Shown: one piece after another, positions 54,231-62,146 of the stretch
Numbering within the stretch: the stretch's first letter is position 1
Layout: each line of letters begins with the position of its first letter
Source: an uncultured Roseburia sp.
Lineage (GTDB): Bacteria > Bacillota > Clostridia > Lachnospirales > Lachnospiraceae
DNA: 64,000 bases
Reading direction: 5' to 3'
Assembly (NCBI GenBank): GCA_945787015.1
Contig: CALZGM010000010.1
Coordinates: 1-64,000 of the forward strand
The notes under the pieces: model-generated
Told to the model about the DNA's origin: nothing
The model's database searches: none
The model's input: the letters and a program-made list of their open reading frames with translations, nothing else
Position numbers and translations under genes: made by a program

Positions 54231-55526
54231 TTAGCCTATCAATTCATCTGTTTTACCTGCTAAGTAAAGCGGTATATTTGTAATCATACCATTTTTTAGA
54301 TATCCCCTCTGTGAAAACCGAATCGCACAGTCAGGCTGTTTTTCCTCGATGTACTTCTTAAAAGTGGGTGCACTTCTGTCTTCTCCACTTTTAACTTCTA
54401 TTGGTATAATTTCCATTCCTTTCTGAATCACAAAGTCAATTTCCCCATTTCGCACAGAATAATAACGGGGAGCAATTTCACAACAACCTTTCAGTTGCTG
54501 TAAAACAAAATTTTCTGTCAGAGGTCCCTTAAATTGAAAATCAGATTTCAACAAAATTGCACTGTTATCTACTCCCGCCATGCACTTAAGAAGCCCCGTA
54601 TCAAACATGTATAATTTAAAGCAATCCAGCCGGTCAAACGCTGCTAATGGATGTTCCGGTTTTGAAACATTATATACACGATTTAGCATTCCTGCAGATA
54701 CTAACCACTCAATTGCCTCTTCAAAATCTCTCGCTCTTCCGCCTTCTCGGACTGCACCATACATAAATTTTTCGTTTTCTTTTGCCAACTGGGACGGAAT
54801 ACTCCGAAATACCATCAGAATACGTCCGCTATTAACTTTTCCGTTATGCTTTGAAAAATCATTTTCATATACGGTAATCAGGTCTTTTTGTATTTGAAGT
54901 ATCTTCCCCGGATCTTTATCTTTTATCCATGAATTCACGCACTCCGGCATTCCGCCTATAATCAGATAGTAACGATATGCATCTAATAGGCGGTTATGAA
55001 AGATTTCTTCTATCTGCTGCCCTTGCCTTACAGAACGAAAATATGCATAGAGCGCCTCATCCGTGGCTGCAAGATATTCATCAAACGTAAGGGGCGAAAC
55101 CTCAAGTAAGTTTACCATTCCAACAGGATATGATTTTGGCTGTGCTAACAATGTTCCAAGCAGGCTCCCGGCAGCTACTACATGATATTCATTTGCTTTT
55201 TCCTTAAAGTATTTTAGTGTATTTAATGCTTCCGGGCATTCCTGAATTTCGTCAAAAATGATTAATGTTTCAGCCGGCTCAATCTTTATTCCTGCTATCA
55301 TCGATAACAGTTCCACAATTCGATATGGATTTTTATTTATTTCAAAGATAGACTTTAAGTCTTCCGACTCATCGAAGTTAAAATAAACAGAATTCTTATA
55401 ATACCTACGTCCGAATTCCTGCATAAGCCACGTCTTTCCGACCTGTCTGGCTCCTTTTAAAATAAGCGGCTTTCTATCCGGATTATCCTTCCATTCCAAC
55501 ATTTTAAAAATGGCATTCCTCTCCAT
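54231..55526 (-). CDS. AAA-type ATPase with DUF4143
   Basis: The protein has 431 residues. Walker A is GARQVGKTWL, Walker B IIFDEIQE, followed by a DUF4143 domain with a PD-(D/E)xK-like core near the C-terminus (GEIDFVIQ and IPIEVKSG). ATG 55526 is preferred because GGAGGTGAT, a near-perfect ribosome site, stands seven bases before it; the ATG at 55544 overlaps that site. The family is common, often in mobile or toxin-like contexts, and its role is unclear. It is a single gene. Confidence 0.85.
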   Translation of the reverse strand: MERNAIFKMLEWKDNPDRKPLILKGARQVGKTWLMQEFGRRYYKNSVYFNFDESEDLKSIFEINKNPYRIVELLSMIAGIKIEPAETLIIFDEIQECPEALNTLKYFKEKANEYHVVAAGSLLGTLLAQPKSYPVGMVNLLEVSPLTFDEYLAATDEALYAYFRSVRQGQQIEEIFHNRLLDAYRYYLIIGGMPECVNSWIKDKDPGKILQIQKDLITVYENDFSKHNGKVNSGRILMVFRSIPSQLAKENEKFMYGAVREGGRARDFEEAIEWLVSAGMLNRVYNVSKPEHPLAAFDRLDCFKLYMFDTGLLKCMAGVDNSAILLKSDFQFKGPLTENFVLQQLKGCCEIAPRYYSVRNGEIDFVIQKGMEIIPIEVKSGEDRSAPTFKKYIEEKQPDCAIRFSQRGYLKNGMITNIPLYLAGKTDELIG

Positions 55527-55630
55527 AGAAGATATCACCTCCATATAGAAAGTATGCCACTTTTTTCACATCTTATCAACTATTTTTGCACATTTTTTCA
55601 TGTTTTGCAATTTATGTTTTACACATTTTT

Positions 55631-56485
55631 TCAAGATTTCAAATAAGAATTCATAAATTCTGCACTCAACTGCAGAGACTTTATTGGGGATTTTTCTACC
55701 CAGTTTTTATGACTTTCTAAGATAATGGCATCTACATTCACACTTAATGCCTGCTTTACCAGCTCCTCAAGATTCATATTTCCGTATCCAAGTTCCATAC
55801 TGTCTGATTTTATGATAGGTGTCATGGAAGGACCTTCGATTCTCGTTCCGCGGTCATTAATGTGATAAAGCTTCAATCTGTCTCCCAATTGCTTCATCAA
55901 TGCAATCGCAGATACCCCCGCTTCCGTTGCCCAGTAAGAATCCAGTTCAAAATTTACATATTCCGGATTAGTTTCTTCAATTAATAAGTCAAATGCTGTT
56001 TTTCCAGCCTCTACTTTTCTAAATTCACAGTTATGATTGTGATACAAAAGACGAATGCCACCCTCTTTTAGTCTTGCACCTGCTTCGTTTAAGTCTTTTG
56101 CCAGTTTTAAAACCGCTTCTTTGTCGGAATAATCAAAACGGTACATTCCGGTGATAACTACCTTATCAGTTCCAAATTTTTTTGCTTCTTCTATGACATG
56201 TTCCGGTTCCCTTTGAATGGTTCCCAAATCCTCATGTACACTGACAACGGACAATCCTGCCTCATCAAGCATCCTCTTCCAGTCATAATCACCGCCTTTT
56301 CCCACCGGCATTCCGGCCATTTTTGTCATCATACGGACCATGAAAGAGGTTGGACGAATCATAAAACCATTTAACTCTATTCCGTCATAGCCAGCCTCCT
56401 TGATTGCTCTTAATGTCGCTCTTGTCTGTTTTTCGTTCTTTGTTACACTTCCTAACATAATCTGTTGTACTGCTTTTATTGCCAT
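55631..56485 (-). CDS. Sugar phosphate isomerase/epimerase (xylose isomerase-like TIM barrel)
   Basis: The protein has 284 residues from ATG 56485, with GGAGG ten bases upstream; the longer in-frame reading is Lys-rich and lacks any start signal. TIM-barrel motifs are GYDGIELNGF, SVHEDLGT, YHNHNCEFRK, FELDSYW, YHINDRG and ILESHKNW, with metal-binding Glu/Asp/His typical of the AP endonuclease 2/IolE-type family. The substrate is unknown. It is divergent from the GH1 gene and probably shares its regulation. Confidence 0.85.
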   Translation of the reverse strand: MAIKAVQQIMLGSVTKNEKQTRATLRAIKEAGYDGIELNGFMIRPTSFMVRMMTKMAGMPVGKGGDYDWKRMLDEAGLSVVSVHEDLGTIQREPEHVIEEAKKFGTDKVVITGMYRFDYSDKEAVLKLAKDLNEAGARLKEGGIRLLYHNHNCEFRKVEAGKTAFDLLIEETNPEYVNFELDSYWATEAGVSAIALMKQLGDRLKLYHINDRGTRIEGPSMTPIIKSDSMELGYGNMNLEELVKQALSVNVDAIILESHKNWVEKSPIKSLQLSAEFMNSYLKS

Positions 56486-56690
56486 ATTTTCACAATCCTC
56501 CATTTTACTTTTTTTAAATTCTACTTCTTTTTTCTTTTTTTTGTGTTTTATTATTCGTGAAAATGTGTTAAAATTAGCTATATGATTTTGATAACGAATT
56601 TTAGAACACGTTCCTTGATTTTTAAACCCCATATTTTTTGTTATTGACTATAATAACCATAACTAAAAATACATATGGAGGAATGATACT

Positions 56691-57995
56691 ATGACAAAGT
56701 TTTCAAAAGATTTTTTACTGGGTGCTTCAACTGCGGCTCATCAGGTAGAAGGAAACAATACCAATAGTGACTGTTGGGCGATGGAACACATGGAGCATAC
56801 CAGCTATGCAGAGCCGTCTTTGGATGCGGTAGACCACTATCACCGTTATGAAGAAGATATTAAGTTAATGGCAAACGCAGGATTAAACACCTACCGTTTT
56901 TCTCTGGAGTGGGCAAGAATTGAACCGGAAGAAGGCCATTTTAATGAGGAAGCCATTGAGCATTATCGCGATGTCATCCGCTGCTGCAAAGAAAATGGTA
57001 TTGAGCCGATGGTGACCCTTCACCATTTTTCAAGCCCGATTTGGCTCATCGGAAAAGGTGGTTGGGAAGCGATTAGTACTGTAGAGGACTTCGCTCGCTA
57101 CACCCGTTACGTGATTGAAAAATTGGGCAGCGAGCTTCACTATGTCTGTACGATTAACGAGGCAAACATGGGATTACAGATTGCTGCCATTGCAGAAAGA
57201 ATAAAACGCCAGATGATGGCACAAATGGCAAAGGCACAGGCCGCAGATGGAAAAGATGATGCCGACGGAACCGTTCAGGTCGGTATCAATTTGCAGAAAA
57301 TGATGGCGGATCAACAGGCTGCTGCTGAAGAAAATAAAAAGGTATTTGGTGTAGAAAAGGTTGAAAACTTTACCTCTATGAGAACGAAGGAAGGTGACAT
57401 CCTTGTTATGAAAGCACACCAGGCAGCCAAAGCTGTTATTAAGGAATTAGCTCCTCATATTCAGGTTGGTCTCACCTTAAGCTTACATGATATGCAGGTA
57501 GCAGAAGAAGGCGGAGAACCTTTTGCCGAGAAAGAATGGGAAGACGAATTTACCCATTATCTTCCTTATATTGAAGGGGATGATTTCTTAGGTGTACAAA
57601 ACTATACCCGCTCCCTGTTCGGGCCAAACGGTGGTCTTCCTTATCCGGAAGGGGCCGAAATGACACAGATGAACTATGAATTTTATCCGGAAGCCTTAGA
57701 GCATGTCATTCGTAAGGTTGCAAAAGATTTTAAGGGGGATTTGATTGTAACGGAAAACGGTATCGCTACTTCTGACGACAGCAGACGTGTGGCCTTCATT
57801 GAAAAAGCGTTAGCCGGTGTCAGAAACTGTATCGATGACGGTATTCCGGTAAAAGGCTACTGCCACTGGAGTCTTATGGATAATTTTGAATGGCAGAAGG
57901 GTTATTCCATGACCTTTGGTCTGATTGCCGTAGACCGTACGACACAAACCCGTATACCAAAAGAAAGCTTATCCTATTTAGGAAGCTTCCGATAG
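56691..57995 (+). CDS. GH1 family beta-glycosidase
   Basis: The protein has 434 residues. GH1: the acid/base Glu157 in TINEAN and the nucleophile Glu355 in VTENG; QVEG and YRFSLEWARI mark the usual start. An insertion at about 173-232 (Met/Ala/Lys-rich) is unusual for the family. It lacks a signal peptide and acts in the cytoplasm on imported beta-glucosides or similar. A perfect TATAAT (56649-56654) precedes it without a good -35 box, which suggests activation by a regulator, perhaps the AraC-type protein downstream. GGAGG site. Confidence 0.9.
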   Translation: MTKFSKDFLLGASTAAHQVEGNNTNSDCWAMEHMEHTSYAEPSLDAVDHYHRYEEDIKLMANAGLNTYRFSLEWARIEPEEGHFNEEAIEHYRDVIRCCKENGIEPMVTLHHFSSPIWLIGKGGWEAISTVEDFARYTRYVIEKLGSELHYVCTINEANMGLQIAAIAERIKRQMMAQMAKAQAADGKDDADGTVQVGINLQKMMADQQAAAEENKKVFGVEKVENFTSMRTKEGDILVMKAHQAAKAVIKELAPHIQVGLTLSLHDMQVAEEGGEPFAEKEWEDEFTHYLPYIEGDDFLGVQNYTRSLFGPNGGLPYPEGAEMTQMNYEFYPEALEHVIRKVAKDFKGDLIVTENGIATSDDSRRVAFIEKALAGVRNCIDDGIPVKGYCHWSLMDNFEWQKGYSMTFGLIAVDRTTQTRIPKESLSYLGSFR

Positions 57996-58014
57996 GACTT
58001 ACGGAGGTTTTTTC

Positions 58015-58254
58015 ATGGAATATACCTTTCCTTTTAACAATACAATTGATTTGAAAGAGTTTCTTGAAGATGTAAAGAAATGTGAAAACGAAGTTTTTTT
58101 CGAATCGACAGAGGGAGATAAACTTGCACTGCACTCTGCTTTAAGCCAGTTCATTTTATACTCCATCTGTAATCAACCGCAGCTATCGGCAAATGCCCTC
58201 ATCCGTTGTTTTGGTGAGCATGACAGAGAAATTCTACTTTCTTATTTTGAATAA
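58015..58254 (+). CDS. Small conserved protein of unknown function
   Basis: The protein has 79 residues, 19 bases after the GH1 gene, with a GGAGG site. It begins EYTFPFNN and contains EVFFESTEGDKLALHSALSQF. I recall similar small proteins in Lachnospiraceae under misleading names such as polyA polymerase; no function is assigned. It is acidic, with no signal peptide or membrane segment, and is probably cytoplasmic. Confidence 0.7.
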   Translation: MEYTFPFNNTIDLKEFLEDVKKCENEVFFESTEGDKLALHSALSQFILYSICNQPQLSANALIRCFGEHDREILLSYFE

Positions 58255-58325
58255 GCTGTTTTTGCGAATATAGAGGTTGGGGTCTTAAGAGATAAAGTGA
58301 CTAACGTACAGAAAGGGAAAGCACG

Positions 58326-59534
58326 ATGAAAACAAATGAGAAACTGTCTTTTTTCATGGAACTGATTAACTGCAATTATGACCTGCATTATTGGAATTAT
58401 GACGCAGACTTTCATTTATTGGAAACAGACTGGACAAACGATTTGTTTGCAGGTGCTTTCTTTGACTTTATCGGATTCAAGGATCTGATTCTGAAACATT
58501 TATCCAACGGAAATCACCATCCGCTTATTTTGGAAGCAGAATCCAATCTGCTTTGGATTGCGGGATTTGACTTTGAAAGAAATATCCCTTGTAGCATTTA
58601 CCTGATAGGGCCTATCTTTAGTGGACGCGATACCCATCTTCTGCTTCGCAAAAAACTGGATACTTATGAGTTGTCCGTAAGCCTTCGGGCTAATATTCAT
58701 AGAATCTTTGAGAATATTCCTACCATACCATCGAATATTCTCATGCAGTATGCTGTTATGTTGCATTACTGCCTAAACAGTGAAAGAATCAGTATAAATG
58801 ATGTCACATTCATCAATTCAGCCCCTTTTGAACAGCCGGAGCCTGTTTCTTTAAGTACTAATTCCCATGCCGGTATCTGGATGAACGAGCAGCTGCTTTG
58901 CAAGATGTTCGCAGATGGCGATCCGCGGTACAAGGAAGCCCTTCAGAAATCCTTCTCTATGAGTAGTGGTGTAAAGGCAGACATTGGGGATGCACTTCGT
59001 TATCATAAAAACAACTGTCTTGTGTTATTGACATTGTGTTCGAGAGCCTGCATCAGCGGTGGCTTATCTCCTGAGATTGGCTATGACTTAAACGACTATT
59101 ACGCACAAAAAATTGAATACTGTAAATCCATGACAGATGCCAGCAAGTTATGTGCCGAGATGTTAGACGATTATGTGAGTCGCGTGCAGGAACTTAAAAA
59201 GAATCCTTCTGTCTCAAATCTGATTCGCAATGCTTGCGAATACATAAAGAGTCATTTAACAGAAGACATTTCGATTCAGGAATTGGCAAAACGAACCGGA
59301 TATACCGAATATTACTTTTCACATAAGTTTAAAAAAGAACTTGGTTGTAGTGTGAATGAATACATATTGAACGAAAAAATTGAACAAGCCAAGCTTCTGC
59401 TTGCGGGAACGACCGATAGTATTCAGTCCATCAGTGACAATCTGGCTTTTAGCAACCGGAGTTATTTTTATACCTGTTTTCAGAAAAAAACAGGTGTATC
59501 ACCAACCGAATATCGAAAATTACACAAAAAATGA
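58326..59534 (+). CDS. AraC-family transcriptional regulator
   Basis: The protein has 402 residues. The C-terminal 100 residues hold two helix-turn-helix motifs (ISIQELAKRTGYTEYYFSHKFKKELG and the conserved SIQSISDNLAFSNRSYFYTCFQKKTGVSPTEYR, given here only to mark the region). The N-terminal 280 residues form a large sensor domain, not an AraC cupin of the usual size. It is between the GH1 and SGNH genes and likely controls the glycoside cluster on both strands. Confidence 0.88.
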   Translation: MKTNEKLSFFMELINCNYDLHYWNYDADFHLLETDWTNDLFAGAFFDFIGFKDLILKHLSNGNHHPLILEAESNLLWIAGFDFERNIPCSIYLIGPIFSGRDTHLLLRKKLDTYELSVSLRANIHRIFENIPTIPSNILMQYAVMLHYCLNSERISINDVTFINSAPFEQPEPVSLSTNSHAGIWMNEQLLCKMFADGDPRYKEALQKSFSMSSGVKADIGDALRYHKNNCLVLLTLCSRACISGGLSPEIGYDLNDYYAQKIEYCKSMTDASKLCAEMLDDYVSRVQELKKNPSVSNLIRNACEYIKSHLTEDISIQELAKRTGYTEYYFSHKFKKELGCSVNEYILNEKIEQAKLLLAGTTDSIQSISDNLAFSNRSYFYTCFQKKTGVSPTEYRKLHKK

Positions 59535-59567
59535 TAGAAAGGATTTACAAAATGAGGAAAAAGAAAA

Positions 59568-60350
59568 ATGTTAAAAATTATTCTTGCTATTCTTGCGATT
59601 TGGTTACTTATCCAACTAATTGTTTTGGGATATTTTGGCATATGGGGGCCATTTAAATTCATCCATACAAACCGCCTTTCCAAAATTCCCGGCAATGCAA
59701 AAGAATATCATTTAGAAAACATAGAAACTCTTGCAGACTCCCCACTTAAAGGAAAGCATCTTCTTTTTTTAGGTTCCTCTGTCACTTATGGTTCTGCTTC
59801 TATGGGAGTTTCCATGTGTGACTATCTAAATGTACTTGATGGTTGTGAAACCACCAAAGAAGCGGTAAGTGGAACAACTCTGACGGATAACAGCTCTAGC
59901 TCTTATCTGTCACGCCTTAAAACCGTAGACACTTCCCTAAAGTTTGACGCTGTAATTGTTCAGCTTTCAACCAATGATGCCTCTAAGAAGCTTCCTCTTG
60001 GTGAAATTAGTACTTCCACAAATTTGGAAGATTTTGATACTTCTACTATAATCGGTTCCATGGAAGCAATCATCTGCTATTGCTATGACACATGGAATTG
60101 TCCGGTCATTTTCTATACCGGTACGAAATATGATAGCCCCGAATATCAGCTAATGGTAGATTCACTCTTAAAATTGCAGCAGAAATGGGAGCTTGGCGTC
60201 ATTAATCTTTGGAACGATGCTGAAATGAATGCTATATCAAAAGAAGATTATGACTTTTATATGAATGATCCGATTCATCCCACTCAGGCAGGATACCTAC
60301 TCTGGTGGGTACCAAAATTTGAAACATACCTATATGAATTTCTAAAATAG
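59568..60350 (+). CDS. SGNH/GDSL hydrolase with N-terminal membrane anchor
   Basis: The protein has 260 residues. One N-terminal membrane helix (about 3-24) is followed by an SGNH esterase domain: block I GSSVTYG with the Ser nucleophile, block III STND with Asn, block V DPIHPT with Asp and His. It may remove acyl groups from sugars or cell-wall polymers outside the cell, which would suit a glycoside cluster. A GAGG site precedes the start, and a plus-strand terminator follows. Confidence 0.85.
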   Translation: MLKIILAILAIWLLIQLIVLGYFGIWGPFKFIHTNRLSKIPGNAKEYHLENIETLADSPLKGKHLLFLGSSVTYGSASMGVSMCDYLNVLDGCETTKEAVSGTTLTDNSSSSYLSRLKTVDTSLKFDAVIVQLSTNDASKKLPLGEISTSTNLEDFDTSTIIGSMEAIICYCYDTWNCPVIFYTGTKYDSPEYQLMVDSLLKLQQKWELGVINLWNDAEMNAISKEDYDFYMNDPIHPTQAGYLLWWVPKFETYLYEFLK

Positions 60351-60362
60351 TTGCAAGGTTCC

Positions 60363-60399
60363 AAAAGATGCAGCCATCATCAAAGGTTGCATCTTTTTG
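60363..60399 (+). terminator. Terminator after the SGNH hydrolase gene
   Basis: Stem AAAAGATGCA.CC with GG.TGCATCTTTT (60363-60375 with 60385-60397), then TTTT.GTTT. It separates the GH1-AraC-SGNH block from the symporter gene. Confidence 0.85.
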
Positions 60400-60573
60400 T
60401 TTCTATTTTCGATTTTATGTTCTTATATTCATCATTTCCGCTCTGTTCCATGATTTTTCAAACATTTTCGCGAAAAATCGAATGCCGTATTTTTTTGTTT
60501 TTACTATAGTGTAACTAACAAAGAAACGTAACGCATCAGCTATCTGATGAAAAAAAATGGAGGAGATTCTATT

Positions 60574-62052
60574 ATGGCAAAAGAAAAAAAGCTTACACAA
60601 AGCGAAATTGACGGTGTGCAGTACCGTCGTGCAAAATTATGGCAAATCATTTTATATGCCTGCAATGCATTTGTAGGTATGAGTATCTATTCTTTAATCG
60701 GTATGGCAAGTTATACAGCAAGTATCGGTTTTGGAATCACCACCGCGGCAGTCGGTGCTATTTTAACCTGCACCCGTATTCTGGATGCAGTAACAGATCC
60801 AATGCTGGCATTCATTTATGACAAAGTCAATACCCGGTTCGGAAAAATCCGAATTTTGTTAGTTACCGGTTTTGTCATTGAGGCGCTTGCCCTTCTTGCA
60901 ATGTATAGCTGGGCTGCTGGAAAAGGTCTTGGAATGTTTACCTTTATTATACTTTACGTAGTATACGTCATTGGTTACACCCTTGCAAACATGACTGCGC
61001 AGACCATTCCACCCCTTCTTACCAATGATCCGAAACAGCGTCCGACCCTTGGTGTATGGTCAACCGCATTAAACTATCTGATTCCTATGACACTTAGTAT
61101 TGTATTAAATGTTGTATTACTTCCAAGATTTGGTGGTACATACAATCTTGAATTCTTAAGTGCAGCCTGCAAGGTATGTTTACTGGTTGCTACAGTCGGA
61201 ATCGTACTCGTTTGTATCTCAGTATCTGAATATGACAAACCGGAAAACTTTGCCGGTTTAACAGCAAAGAAAGAACCATTAAAGGTAAAAGATATGGTGG
61301 AAGTGTTAAAAAACAACCGTCCACTACAGTGCTATATTGCATCTGCTGCATCTGATAAAATCGCGCAGCAGACAGCAAGCCAGGCTGTTATTACCACGAT
61401 GGTTTCCGGCATTATCATTGGAAACATGGGACTTGCAACCATCCTTAGTGTAATCGGAATGTTTCCTTCTATCATCTTTGCAATCGTAGGTGCAAGATAC
61501 GCTGGTAAACACGGTAGTCAGAGAACCATTGTTACATGGACGAAAATCAGTATTTTGGTTTCCGTTGTTACGTTCCTCTTCTTCATCGTGATTGACCCGA
61601 GCCAGATTGCAAACATGGGCATCATGACCGTCATTTATGTTGTACTAACCTTATTCAAAAACGGTGCCATGATGTGTGTTACAACTGCAAATACTTCCTT
61701 TATGTCAGATATTATCGACTATGAGCTTGACCGAAGCGGCCGCTATATTCCTGCCGTTGTCACAGGTACCTATAGCTTATTAGACAAGATTATCTCATCT
61801 GTAAGTGCTTTGATTGCAACCGGCGCAGTTGCTTTAATCGGCTATACCACAACCATGCCACAGCCGGGTGAAGCCTGCACACCACAGATTTTCTGGTTAG
61901 CTATGATTATTACCTTTGGTTTACCAATCCTTGGCTGGATTTGCACTTTAGTTGCCATGAAATTCTGTAAGCTTGATAAAGCTGATATGGTAGAGGTTCA
62001 GAAACGAATTGCAGACAAAAAAGCTGCTGCAAAAGCCGAAGCTGCAAACTAA
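60574..62052 (+). CDS. GPH-family sugar:cation symporter (MFS type)
   Basis: The protein has 492 residues from ATG 60574 (GGAGGAG eight bases upstream; a longer in-frame reading is not needed). Twelve membrane helices; the family motif DPMLAFIYDKVNTRFGKIR (the D-P-x(3-4)-D-x-x-x-x-R-x-G-x-x-R pattern) and a later SDIIDYELDRSGR. It takes up a glycoside, pentoside or hexuronide with Na+ or H+. The neighbours suggest a beta-glycoside or a galactoside. Confidence 0.92.
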   Translation: MAKEKKLTQSEIDGVQYRRAKLWQIILYACNAFVGMSIYSLIGMASYTASIGFGITTAAVGAILTCTRILDAVTDPMLAFIYDKVNTRFGKIRILLVTGFVIEALALLAMYSWAAGKGLGMFTFIILYVVYVIGYTLANMTAQTIPPLLTNDPKQRPTLGVWSTALNYLIPMTLSIVLNVVLLPRFGGTYNLEFLSAACKVCLLVATVGIVLVCISVSEYDKPENFAGLTAKKEPLKVKDMVEVLKNNRPLQCYIASAASDKIAQQTASQAVITTMVSGIIIGNMGLATILSVIGMFPSIIFAIVGARYAGKHGSQRTIVTWTKISILVSVVTFLFFIVIDPSQIANMGIMTVIYVVLTLFKNGAMMCVTTANTSFMSDIIDYELDRSGRYIPAVVTGTYSLLDKIISSVSALIATGAVALIGYTTTMPQPGEACTPQIFWLAMIITFGLPILGWICTLVAMKFCKLDKADMVEVQKRIADKKAAAKAEAAN

Positions 62053-62071
62053 CAAAACTTCTTCTAAAAGG

Positions 62072-62114
62072 ATAAGAGGCACGCGCTACGGTTGTAGCCG
62101 TGCTTCTTATTTTT
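62072..62114 (+). terminator. Terminator or attenuator between the symporter and the GH2 gene
   Basis: Stem ATAAGA.GCACG with CGTGC.TCTTAT (62072-62083 with 62099-62110) and a T run. Since GH2 follows in the same direction after about 35 bases, some read-through is possible. Confidence 0.85.
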
Positions 62115-62146
62115 ACTCTATAAAACCAACGAAAGGAATATGAATT

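Noticed and set aside
56598-56612. GAAC..GTTC palindrome between the isomerase and GH1 genes as an operator
   Set aside because: Only a short interrupted match, single copy and not aligned to a clear promoter; insufficient to report as a site.
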